Source: Planctomycetota bacterium
Lineage (GTDB): Bacteria > Planctomycetota > PLA2
Direction: 5' to 3'
DNA length: 13,633 nucleotides
NCBI GenBank assembly: GCA_023150495.1
Contig: JAKLKT010000022.1
Coordinates: 1-13,633 of the forward strand
Below, piece after piece: positions 1 through 5,593 of the stretch (its first letter is position 1; the number at the start of each line of letters is the position of its first letter). A program made the translations under genes and the position numbers. The notes under the pieces were generated by a model that was not told where the DNA came from, did not search any database, and worked only from the letters and a program-made list of their open reading frames with translations.

Positions 1-848
1 AGGCCGCGCCGCCCCGGCCGCGCGAGCGCCGTGTCGCCGTAGCGCGCGCGGAACTCGGGCCCCTTCATGAGCACCCAGCCCTCGAGGTCGGGCGCATCCT
101 GCCCCGGCCGCGGCGCGAACTCCCTCCGCCCGCTGTCCTTCGCCTTCCGGTTCCAGGGGCACACGTCCTGGCACGCGTCGCACCCGAACGCCCACGGCGC
201 GATCCGCTCGCGGACGGGCCTCCACTGCTCGATCGTGAGATACGGGATGCACTTCCGCGCGTCGATCACCCGCGGCGCCACGAACGCGTTCGTCGGGCAG
301 GAGGCGAGGCAGCGCGTGCACGAGCCGCAGCGGTCGGGGTGAGGGGGGTCCGGGGGCAGGTCGAGCGTCGTGAGCACGACCGCGAGGAAGATCCACGACC
401 CGAACCGCTGCGAAATGAGGCAGCCGTTCTTCCCGATCCAGCCGATCCCTGCCCGCTCCGCCCACGCCTTCTCGAGGACCGGCGACGTGTCGCAGCACGC
501 GAGGAACCCCTCCCCCGGAGCCCCCTCCCCGAGCCTCCCGAGGAAGCCGTCGAGCATCCGCCCGAGGACCCTGTGGTAGTCCTCGCCCCAGGCGTAGCGG
601 GAGACCCGCGGCCCCGGGGGCGGCTCGTGCGGGACGAAGTAGTTCACCCCGAGCGCGATCACCGACCGGCAGCCGGGCAGGATCTCCCGGACGTCCCTCC
701 GCCGCTCCATGTACCGCATGTCGCCGTGGAAGCCCTTCGAAAGCCACTCCCGGAGGCGGGCGTCCTCCTCCCCGGGGACGGCCCTCGCGACCCCGCACAG
801 GTCGAACCCGGATGCCCGGGCCAGGGACTTGATGGCTTGCACATGCAC
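1..848 (-). CDS. queG: Epoxyqueuosine reductase QueG (partial, C-terminus off the window)
   Basis: QueG reduces epoxyqueuosine to queuosine in the wobble position of tRNAs, using cobalamin and two [4Fe-4S] clusters in the cytoplasm. Reading the minus strand gives about 282 residues. Counting from the GTG at 848, they include the CDTSPVLEKAWAERAG block with the likely catalytic Asp at about 120, the WIGKNG motif, a ferredoxin-type cluster CGSCTRCLASCP (Cys 174, 177, 180, 184) and the diagnostic CDACQDVCPWN (Cys 223, 226, 230). The reading frame runs off the left edge, so the C-terminal part is missing. Two in-frame GTG codons (848 and 842) are possible starts; family alignment favours starting just before the QAIKSLARASGFDLCGVA segment. 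The frame stays open back to a TGA at 918-920, so a longer N-terminus from a rarer start cannot be excluded. The gene is divergent from the GAF/PAS gene, with about 70 bp shared between them. Confidence 0.95.
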   Translation of the reverse strand, partial: MHVQAIKSLARASGFDLCGVARAVPGEEDARLREWLSKGFHGDMRYMERRRDVREILPGCRSVIALGVNYFVPHEPPPGPRVSRYAWGEDYHRVLGRMLDGFLGRLGEGAPGEGFLACCDTSPVLEKAWAERAGIGWIGKNGCLISQRFGSWIFLAVVLTTLDLPPDPPHPDRCGSCTRCLASCPTNAFVAPRVIDARKCIPYLTIEQWRPVRERIAPWAFGCDACQDVCPWNRKAKDSGRREFAPRPGQDAPDLEGWVLMKGPEFRARYGDTALARPGRRG

Positions 849-867
849 AGGCGGCCTGCCGAAGGGT

Positions 868-873
868 ATTGTA
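868..873 (-). promoter_or_regulatory. Candidate -10 element for queG
   Basis: The minus strand reads TACAAT here, a close match to the bacterial -10 hexamer in a GC-rich setting. It lies 19-25 nt upstream of the two candidate GTG starts, which would give a very short leader. No convincing -35 hexamer is seen at 16-18 bp spacing; a TTGACT lies only 4 bp upstream and is too close. The call rests on one hexamer only. Confidence 0.3.
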
Positions 874-919
874 AGGAAGTCAAGCCGAAGCCGGCCCTGC
901 GCCGGCTCCCCCAGCCGTC

Positions 920-2224
920 ATGTCAGCGCGCACCGTCCGGGAAACGACCCGCCTCGAGACCCTACGCAGCTACCGCGTCCTCGACACGCCGCCGGAGCCG
1001 GCGTTCGACTCGATCGTCTCGCTCGCGCGGGAGCTCTTCCGCGTGCCCATCGCCGGGATCGCGCTCGTGGACGCGCGGCGCGTCTGGCTGAAGGCGGTCG
1101 AGGGGTACGAGGGGCAGGAGATCCCGCGCGACGAGGCGCTTTGCGAGCTCTCGCTGGCGACGAAGGACGTCCTCGTGATCCCGGACGCGTCGGCGGACCC
1201 GCGCGCCCGCGAGCGCGCGGTCGTCGCCTCGCTCGGCCTCAGGTTCTACGCCGCGGCGCCGCTCCGGACCGCGGCGGGCCAGCAGCTCGGGAGCCTCTTC
1301 ATCGCGGACCGGAGGCCGGGGAAGCTCGGACCCGCGGACCGCCAGCGGCTCCGCGGGCTCGCCTCGCTCGCCATGGAGCAGCTCGAGCTCCGCGCGGCGC
1401 TCTGCCGGATCGCGCCTACGGACGCGCGGCTGAAGGACGTCGCCGAGGCCGTGTCGATGGAGACCGGGGAGGCGTTCGTCGTCGCGCTCACGCGCTGCCT
1501 TCCGGAGGCGCTCGGCGTCGACTACGCCTTCGTGTCCGAAACGGACACCTCCGAGCCCGGAATCGCCCACTGCACGATCTGCGAGCGCGGCCAGACGCAC
1601 CGGCTCATGGACTACGATCTCGAGGGCACGCCCTGCGCGGCGGTCGTCGCGGGTGAGCCGCGCTGCTACCCGAAGGGGGTCCAGAAGGTCTTCCCCGCCG
1701 ACACGGCGCTCGCGACGCTCTCGGTCGAGGGGTACGCCGCCGTGCCGCTCCTCGACGCGCGCCGCCGGGTTCTCGGCATCCTCGGCGTGCTCTCCCGCTC
1801 CCCGCTCCCGGACGGCGGCGGGGTCCTCACGCACCTCGGCATCTTCGGCCCGCGCGCCGCCGCGGAGATGGAGCGGCTGCGGGGCGAGCGCCGCGAGCGC
1901 GAACGGGAGCGCCGCCGCGCCGCGCTCATGAACGTGCTGCCCGACATGGTCTTCCACGTGCGCCGCGACGGCACGTTCGTCGACTTCCACCCGGGCCTCG
2001 GCGTGAAGCCCGTCGTTCCGCCGGAGCAGTTCCTCGGCAAGAAGATGGGGGACGTGCTCCCGCCGGACATCGCCCGCGAGGGGATGGCCGCGATCGCGCG
2101 CGCAATCGACGAGGGCGTGATGCAGGTGTGGCGGTACGAGGTCGAAGGCCGCACCTACGAGGCGCGCATCGTTCCCGGCGGCGCGGACGAGGCCGTCTCG
2201 TTCGTGCGCGACGTCGGGCGCTGA
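920..2224 (+). CDS. GAF-GAF-PAS sensor protein without an output domain
   Basis: This is a 434-residue cytoplasmic sensor-like protein. Residues about 20-155 form a GAF domain of the type found at the N-terminus of many histidine kinases and diguanylate cyclases: LDTPPEPAFDSIVSLA, an IALVDARRVWLKA strand, RFYAAAPLRT, and LGSLFIADRRPG. Residues about 172-318 look like a second, more divergent GAF domain (VDYAFVSE, YAAVPLLDARRRVLGILGVL). A very Arg/Glu-rich linker at 315-335 leads to a PAS domain (MNVLPDMVFHVRRDGTFVDFHP through ARIVPGG to SFVRDVGR). The protein ends exactly where a PAS domain normally hands over to a kinase, GGDEF or EAL module, and none of these follows. There are no transmembrane segments. 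The ATG at 920 is the first start in the frame and gives a normal family N-terminus. The stop overlaps the next start, so the two genes are probably co-translated. The ligand is unknown. Confidence 0.85.
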   Translation: MSARTVRETTRLETLRSYRVLDTPPEPAFDSIVSLARELFRVPIAGIALVDARRVWLKAVEGYEGQEIPRDEALCELSLATKDVLVIPDASADPRARERAVVASLGLRFYAAAPLRTAAGQQLGSLFIADRRPGKLGPADRQRLRGLASLAMEQLELRAALCRIAPTDARLKDVAEAVSMETGEAFVVALTRCLPEALGVDYAFVSETDTSEPGIAHCTICERGQTHRLMDYDLEGTPCAAVVAGEPRCYPKGVQKVFPADTALATLSVEGYAAVPLLDARRRVLGILGVLSRSPLPDGGGVLTHLGIFGPRAAAEMERLRGERRERERERRRAALMNVLPDMVFHVRRDGTFVDFHPGLGVKPVVPPEQFLGKKMGDVLPPDIAREGMAAIARAIDEGVMQVWRYEVEGRTYEARIVPGGADEAVSFVRDVGR

Positions 2225-2886
2225 TGTGCATCCTGATCTGCGGCGTCGGGGAGCGCCCGTTCGTCGCCGCCAACCGCGACGAGGCGTACGCGCGGCCGTT
2301 CACCGCGCCGCGCGTGTGGATGGCGGACACGCCCTTCTGGGCGCCGCGCGACGAGGAGGAGGGCGGCACGTGGATCGGCGTCAACCGCGAGGGGCTCGTC
2401 GCCGCGATCACGAACCGGTCGACGCTCCCGGAGTCGCCCGGCCGCGCGAGCCGCGGGCTCCTCGTGACGGGGGCGCTCGCCCGCGGCGGGTTCGACCGCG
2501 CGTGCGGGTGGCTGGAGGAGGACCTACGGCGCTCGCCGCGCAATCCCTGCCAGGTGGTGGTGTTCCAGGGGGTCCGGGGGCGCCTGTTCCGCGTCGGCGA
2601 GGGCGGGGTGGAGGCGCGCGATGTCGGCCCGGGCATCCACGTCCTCTCCAACTTCCACGAGCCCGATGAGATCGATTTCGGCCTCCCGCCGGGGCCCTCG
2701 TGGGAGGACCTGCGCGCGGTGCTCTCGGACGCGGCGCCGCGCCTCCCGCGCGGCTACGCCGCGTGCAAGCGCGCCGGCTGGCGCGGGACCGTCGCGTCGT
2801 CCTTCATCGAGCCGGGGCGTCGCTTCCTCTTCGCCCACGGGCCCCCCGACGTCGTCGACTTCGAGCCCGTGCCCGGCTACCCGTGA
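2224..2886 (+). CDS. NRDE (TANGO2-like) family protein
   Basis: This 220-residue protein has the hallmark start of the NRDE family: Met-Cys at the very N-terminus (Cys2 becomes the first residue after Met removal), then VAANRDE with the NRDE box at 17-20, and EEGGTWIGVN at 45-54 followed by VAAITNR. HVLSNF at 139-144 matches the family HGLSN block, and RGTVASSFI at 187-195 the C-terminal conserved region. Eukaryotic TANGO2 is linked to Golgi/mitochondrial and haem or lipid handling; the bacterial role is not established, although an Ntn-hydrolase-like nucleophile has been proposed from the N-terminal Cys. The ATG shares its A with the upstream TGA stop (TGATG), and only this start places Cys at position 2, which decides the start against a longer in-frame reading. 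Such tight overlap suggests translational coupling to the GAF/PAS sensor. Confidence 0.9.
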   Translation: MCILICGVGERPFVAANRDEAYARPFTAPRVWMADTPFWAPRDEEEGGTWIGVNREGLVAAITNRSTLPESPGRASRGLLVTGALARGGFDRACGWLEEDLRRSPRNPCQVVVFQGVRGRLFRVGEGGVEARDVGPGIHVLSNFHEPDEIDFGLPPGPSWEDLRAVLSDAAPRLPRGYAACKRAGWRGTVASSFIEPGRRFLFAHGPPDVVDFEPVPGYP

Positions 2887-2899
2887 CGACCGTCCCAGT

Positions 2900-2945
2900 C
2901 CGGGGCGATCCCCGGCGGGTCCTCCTTGTCCCGCGGAGCCCGCGG
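2900..2945. repeat. Two short GC-rich inverted repeats between NRDE gene and pilin
   Basis: CCGGGG-CGAT-CCCCGG (2900-2915) is a perfect 6-bp stem with a 4-nt loop, 13 bp after the NRDE stop. CCGCGG-AGC-CCGCGG (2931-2945) follows. The first may act as a weak terminator for the sensor/NRDE unit, but no T-tract follows, so it is not a canonical intrinsic terminator. In such GC-rich DNA short stems also arise by chance. Confidence 0.35.
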
Positions 2946-3026
2946 TCGATGCTCCATTCGGGAGGCCGCCTGCGGGGGCGGTCCCGGGCCATACACGCTC
3001 CCTAACCGGAAGGGCAGGAGCAGCAC

Positions 3027-3698
3027 ATGCGCAGGACCGTGCGGGGATTCACCCTCATCGAGCTGATGATCGTGATCGCGATCATCGCCATCATCGCGGC
3101 GATCGCGATCCCGAACCTCCTTTCGGCGCGTCTCAACTCGAACGAGACGGCCGCGATCGCGACCCTCCGGAACGTCATCTCGTCGCAGTCGCAGTTCCAG
3201 GCGACGGCACGGGCGGACGTCAACAACAACGGCATCGGCGAGTACGGCACGTTCGCCGAGATGTCGGGCGCGATCGGCGTGCGCGGCAACGCGCTGCTGA
3301 ACCCCCCGGTCCTCTCGACGTCGTTCCGCTCCGTGAGCGCGAACGGCGACGTCACCCGGAGCGGATACGTCTTCGCGGTGTACCTCCCCGACGTCGGCGG
3401 CGACGGCCTCGCCGAGCTCGCCGGCGGCGGAGCGGACGCGAACGTCGACGCGGACATCGCGGAGACGACCTGGTGCTGCTACGCGTGGCCCACGAACTTC
3501 GGGAGCACGGGCAGCCGGACGTTCTTCGTGAACCAGGGCGGCGACATCGTGGGGACCGAGGACATGGACTACAGCGGCTCGGGCGCCGGTCCCCTGGCCA
3601 ACGCGGCGTTCACGCAGGGCGGTGGCAACACGATCACGGGCAACACGGCGACCGGCCTGACCGGCCGCGACGGCAACTTCTGGCGCCAGGTCGGGTAG
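3027..3698 (+). CDS. Type IV pilin / pseudopilin-like protein
   Basis: This is a 223-residue prepilin. It starts with a short basic leader, MRRTVRG, and the prepilin peptidase site falls between Gly7 and Phe8. The mature N-terminus reads FTLIELMIVIAIIAIIAAI, with the conserved Glu at mature position 5 (residue 12) and a long hydrophobic helix that anchors the subunit before assembly. The helix continues as PNLLSARLNSNETAAIATLRN. The globular part is Gly/Asn/Asp-rich and contains an adjacent Cys pair in the segment WCCYAWP, then SRTFFVNQGGDIVGTED. That region resembles pilin-like proteins I associate with planctomycete-type bacteria (recollection, not tested). A good Shine-Dalgarno AGGAG (3016-3020) sits 6 nt before the ATG. 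The gene is monocistronic by context: its left neighbour is 140 bp away and a hairpin follows it. No prepilin peptidase, ATPase or secretin gene is in the window, so pilus subunit versus type II secretion pseudopilin cannot be decided. Confidence 0.88.
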   Translation: MRRTVRGFTLIELMIVIAIIAIIAAIAIPNLLSARLNSNETAAIATLRNVISSQSQFQATARADVNNNGIGEYGTFAEMSGAIGVRGNALLNPPVLSTSFRSVSANGDVTRSGYVFAVYLPDVGGDGLAELAGGGADANVDADIAETTWCCYAWPTNFGSTGSRTFFVNQGGDIVGTEDMDYSGSGAGPLANAAFTQGGGNTITGNTATGLTGRDGNFWRQVG

Positions 3699-3709
3699 AC
3701 GCGCGGCGA

Positions 3710-3743
3710 GCCGACAGGAAGGGCCCGCGTCAGGCCCTCCGGC
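3710..3743 (+). terminator. Probable stem-loop terminator after the pilin gene
   Basis: AGGGCC (3720-3725) and GGCCCT (3733-3738) form a perfect 6-bp stem with a 7-nt loop, and the outer GCCG (3710-3713) and CGGC (3740-3743) can extend it across an internal loop. It begins 11 nt after the pilin stop and is followed by a pyrimidine-rich stretch (cttcccc) but not a clean T-run. Its position suits a transcription end. Confidence 0.5.
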
Positions 3744-3842
3744 TTCCCCGGGGGCCCTCCCTCGCCTCCGCGGAGACACTCGCGAGACGAAGGACGCGAA
3801 GATAGTACAGGGAAAGGGCTCTCCGGCATCGCGGGCGCGGGC

Positions 3843-3848
3843 TACGAT
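3843..3848 (+). promoter_or_regulatory. Candidate -10 element for the desaturase gene
   Basis: TACGAT preceded by GC, 50 nt before the TTG start. A very similar GCTATGAT occurs before the RRM gene leader. No clear -35 hexamer is visible, so this is a weak call. Confidence 0.25.
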
Positions 3849-3898
3849 CCCGCGCGCGCAACGCCGATGGTTCTTGCGCAAGAGCCGAGAGCCTCACC

Positions 3899-4834
3899 TT
3901 GGACTCCGCAACGCCGCGACTCTCCTGGACCAACATCCTCTTCTTCGCAGCCGCGCACCTGCTCGCCGTGGTCGCGGTCATCCACCTCGCGCTCGACTTC
4001 TCGTGGTGGACGCTCGGGCTCGCGGCGGCGTGGTTCGTCCTCTGCGGCCTCTCGATCACGGCCGGCTACCACCGGCACTTCGCGCATCCCACGCACAAGG
4101 CGGCGTGGCCGGTGCGCGCGTTCTACCTCCTCTTCGGCGCCGCGTCGGTCCAGCACTCCGCCATCAAGTGGGCGGCCGACCACCGCGACCACCACGCGCT
4201 CACCGACGAGGAGGGCGACCCCTATGACGCGCGGAAGGGCTTCTGGTGGTCCCACATCGGGTGGATCTTCGTCGAGGACGGCCACCCGACCGACCTCGCC
4301 CTCGTGCCTGATCTCGTCGCGGATCCGCTCGTCCGGTTCCAGCACCGCCACATCGTGCTCCTCGCGATCGTCGCGGGCTGCGTGCTCCCCGCGGCGACGG
4401 GCCTCCTCTGGGGCGATCCGCTCGGCGCGGTCCTCTGCGCCGGGTTCCTGCGCCTCGTGATCCAGTGGCACGCGACCTTCTCGATCAACTCGCTCGCGCA
4501 CATGCTCGGCACGCAGCCCTACTCGAAGCGCTGCTCGGCGCGGGACAGCTGGGTGACCGCGCTCCTGACCTTCGGCGAGGGGTACCACAACTACCACCAC
4601 CGCTTCCCGGGCGATTACAGGAACGGCGTGCGCTGGTACCACTTCGACCCGACGAAGTGGCTGATCTTCCTCGCTTCGAAGGTGCGGCTCACGTGGGATC
4701 TCCGGCGCATCCCGGCGGCCGCGATCGAGGTGGCACGCGCGCAGGTCGCGGGCAGAGAGCCCGTCGGCGCCGGCGAGGCGCCGTCGCCCGCATCGACCGG
4801 CGCCGCCGGGCCCGCGCGCTCCCGCGTGCTATGA
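3899..4834 (+). CDS. Membrane fatty acid desaturase (acyl-CoA / delta-9 type)
   Basis: This 311-residue integral membrane di-iron desaturase introduces a double bond into fatty acyl chains, adjusting membrane fluidity. All three histidine boxes are present: HRHFAH at 58-63, HRDHH at 95-99 and HNYHH at 230-234, plus NSLAH at 197-201, which supplies a further metal ligand in this family. Hydrophobic segments at about 12-32, 36-56, 150-170 and 174-190 match the usual four-helix layout, with the boxes facing the cytoplasm. The block GDYRNGVRWYHFDPTKW is typical of the family C-terminal region. The last 35 residues are Ala/Pro/Gly-rich and look like a disordered tail. The start is TTG: no ATG or GTG lies upstream in frame before the likely promoter, and the next in-frame ATG would delete the first two boxes. 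The Shine-Dalgarno is weak (GAGAG). The electron donor is not encoded nearby. Confidence 0.92.
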   Translation: MDSATPRLSWTNILFFAAAHLLAVVAVIHLALDFSWWTLGLAAAWFVLCGLSITAGYHRHFAHPTHKAAWPVRAFYLLFGAASVQHSAIKWAADHRDHHALTDEEGDPYDARKGFWWSHIGWIFVEDGHPTDLALVPDLVADPLVRFQHRHIVLLAIVAGCVLPAATGLLWGDPLGAVLCAGFLRLVIQWHATFSINSLAHMLGTQPYSKRCSARDSWVTALLTFGEGYHNYHHRFPGDYRNGVRWYHFDPTKWLIFLASKVRLTWDLRRIPAAAIEVARAQVAGREPVGAGEAPSPASTGAAGPARSRVL

Positions 4835-4835
4835 T
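4830..4835 (+). promoter_or_regulatory. Candidate -10 element upstream of the RRM gene
   Basis: TATGAT is the best -10 match in the window and overlaps the stop codon of the desaturase. Initiation about 7 nt downstream would give a leader of about 120 nt containing the two inverted repeats described separately. A recognisable -35 element is missing. Confidence 0.35.
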
Positions 4836-4848
4836 GCGGGCGACCGTT

Positions 4849-4885
4849 GGCGGGCCGAGACTAGAGGAATCGACCCTGGCCCGCC
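4849..4885 (+). repeat. 8-bp perfect inverted repeat in the RRM gene leader
   Basis: GGCGGGCC (4849-4856) and GGCCCGCC (4878-4885) are perfectly complementary and flank a 21-nt loop. The element starts 14 nt after the desaturase stop and just after the TATGAT hexamer. It could be the desaturase terminator (no T-run follows) or the first structured element of the RRM mRNA leader. Confidence 0.5.
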
Positions 4886-4910
4886 GCCCCGCTCTCTCGC
4901 GTTCCGCCGC

Positions 4911-4954
4911 CCTTTCCGTCGATTGAGAAGGCCTTGCCGACGCGTACGGAAAGG
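4911..4954 (+). promoter_or_regulatory. Predicted hairpin that masks the RRM gene ribosome binding site
   Basis: CCTTTCCGT (4911-4919) and ACGGAAAGG (4946-4954) form a perfect 9-bp stem around a 26-nt loop. The 3' arm is the Shine-Dalgarno sequence of the RRM gene (GGAAAGG, ending 7 nt before the ATG), so in the folded leader the ribosome binding site is base-paired. The arms are AT-richer than their surroundings, which makes a chance GC-driven match less likely. This suggests translational control by temperature, by a protein (possibly the RRM protein itself), or by another RNA. Confidence 0.55.
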
Positions 4955-4961
4955 ACGACGC

Positions 4962-5267
4962 ATGCGGCACAGGATCTTCATCGACAACCTCTCGCTCGAG
5001 ACGACGGAGCTCGACCTCCACGACCTCTTCGCCGGCAACGGACGGTCGGTGGCGAGCGTGAGCATCGTGAGGGACGACGAGTCGGGCCAGTCGCGCGGCT
5101 TCGGATTCGTGGAGATGTCCGCGGGCACCGACGTCGCGGCGCTGGTCGTCGCGCTGGACGGCAGGGAGCTGCGCGGTCGCGCGCTGCTCGTCAGCAAGGC
5201 GCACGAGCCGGGGCACATGCCGCAGCGGTCGGGCCGTCCGCTCGGGGACTTCGGCGGCCGCTGGTAG
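4962..5267 (+). CDS. Small RRM-domain RNA-binding protein
   Basis: This 101-residue protein consists of a single RNA recognition motif plus a short tail. RNP2 is IFIDNL (residues 5-10) and RNP1 is SRGFGFVEM (44-52), with the aromatic residues that stack on RNA bases in place. DDESGQSRGFGF is the classic loop leading into RNP1, and ALDGRELRGRALLVSKA completes the fold. The tail is short and Gly/Arg-containing. Bacterial single-RRM proteins of this kind bind single-stranded RNA and are often stress- or cold-inducible in cyanobacteria; the role here is inferred only. The start is the ATG with GGAAAGG upstream. A start 39 bp earlier is in frame but would translate through the RBS hairpin and add a low-complexity Arg-rich stretch absent from the family. 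The gene converges on the 76-residue minus-strand gene, with 36 bp between the two ends. Confidence 0.92.
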   Translation: MRHRIFIDNLSLETTELDLHDLFAGNGRSVASVSIVRDDESGQSRGFGFVEMSAGTDVAALVVALDGRELRGRALLVSKAHEPGHMPQRSGRPLGDFGGRW

Positions 5268-5303
5268 CCGCGACGGGGAAGCGCTTTCGGCGGACGGCCG
5301 GGC

Positions 5304-5534
5304 CTACGCTCCGTGCACGCGCTCGACGCCGAGGATGCGGTCGGGGCCGAAATCGTGGATCAGGCCTCGCTCCGGGTCGCCGACGGACACCCGGATGCCG
5401 CCGTCCTTCCGGACTTCCGTGACGTAGCCGGCGATATCGACGGTGTTTCCCGACGGGTTGACGGCCCTGACCCGGACGAGGTAGCGGCCGTCGTGCGCCA
5501 CCTCGAGCGCCCTGTGGATGTCGTTGCGCGCCAT
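5304..5534 (-). CDS. Hypothetical protein, 76 residues
   Basis: I do not recognise a family. The protein is soluble, with no signal peptide or membrane helix, and begins MARNDIHRALEVAHDGRYLV. The alternating hydrophobic pattern in RYLVRVRAVNPSGNTVDIAGYVTEV, GIRVSVGD and DRILGVERV suggests a small beta-rich barrel-like domain. Codon third positions are GC-rich like its neighbours, and the protein looks natural rather than a shadow frame, with a balanced composition and no long Arg/Ala/Pro runs. It lies 59 bp downstream of the carboxypeptidase-regulatory-like gene on the same strand and may be the last gene of that operon, though a short inverted repeat in the gap could separate them. The GGGG before the ATG is too close to be an ideal Shine-Dalgarno. 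Confidence 0.6.
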   Translation of the reverse strand: MARNDIHRALEVAHDGRYLVRVRAVNPSGNTVDIAGYVTEVRKDGGIRVSVGDPERGLIHDFGPDRILGVERVHGA

Positions 5535-5549
5535 CCCCGGATTGTCGCA

Positions 5550-5566
5550 GCATCGTGCAGCGATGC
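5550..5566 (-). repeat. Short inverted repeat upstream of the 76-residue gene
   Basis: GCATCG-TGCAG-CGATGC is a perfect 6-bp stem with a 5-nt loop, in the 59-bp gap between the carboxypeptidase-regulatory-like gene and the 76-residue gene. It could be a weak terminator, an operator, or a processing site in a shared transcript. No T-run follows on the minus strand. Confidence 0.4.
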
Positions 5567-5593
5567 GATCCGAATCCGCCGAGGGGGCCCGCG

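Noticed and set aside
962..1990. 342-residue open frame antisense to the GAF/PAS sensor
   Set aside because: Low-complexity Arg/Glu/Asp-rich translation; the sense strand has clear GAF and PAS motifs.
3730..4059. Minus-strand open frame across the pilin-desaturase gap
   Set aside because: It mostly overlaps the desaturase antisense and has a low-complexity Arg/Ala/Ser-rich translation without domain features.
4923..4961. Earlier in-frame start for the RRM protein
   Set aside because: It would translate through the ribosome binding site hairpin and add an Arg-rich stretch not seen in RRM proteins.
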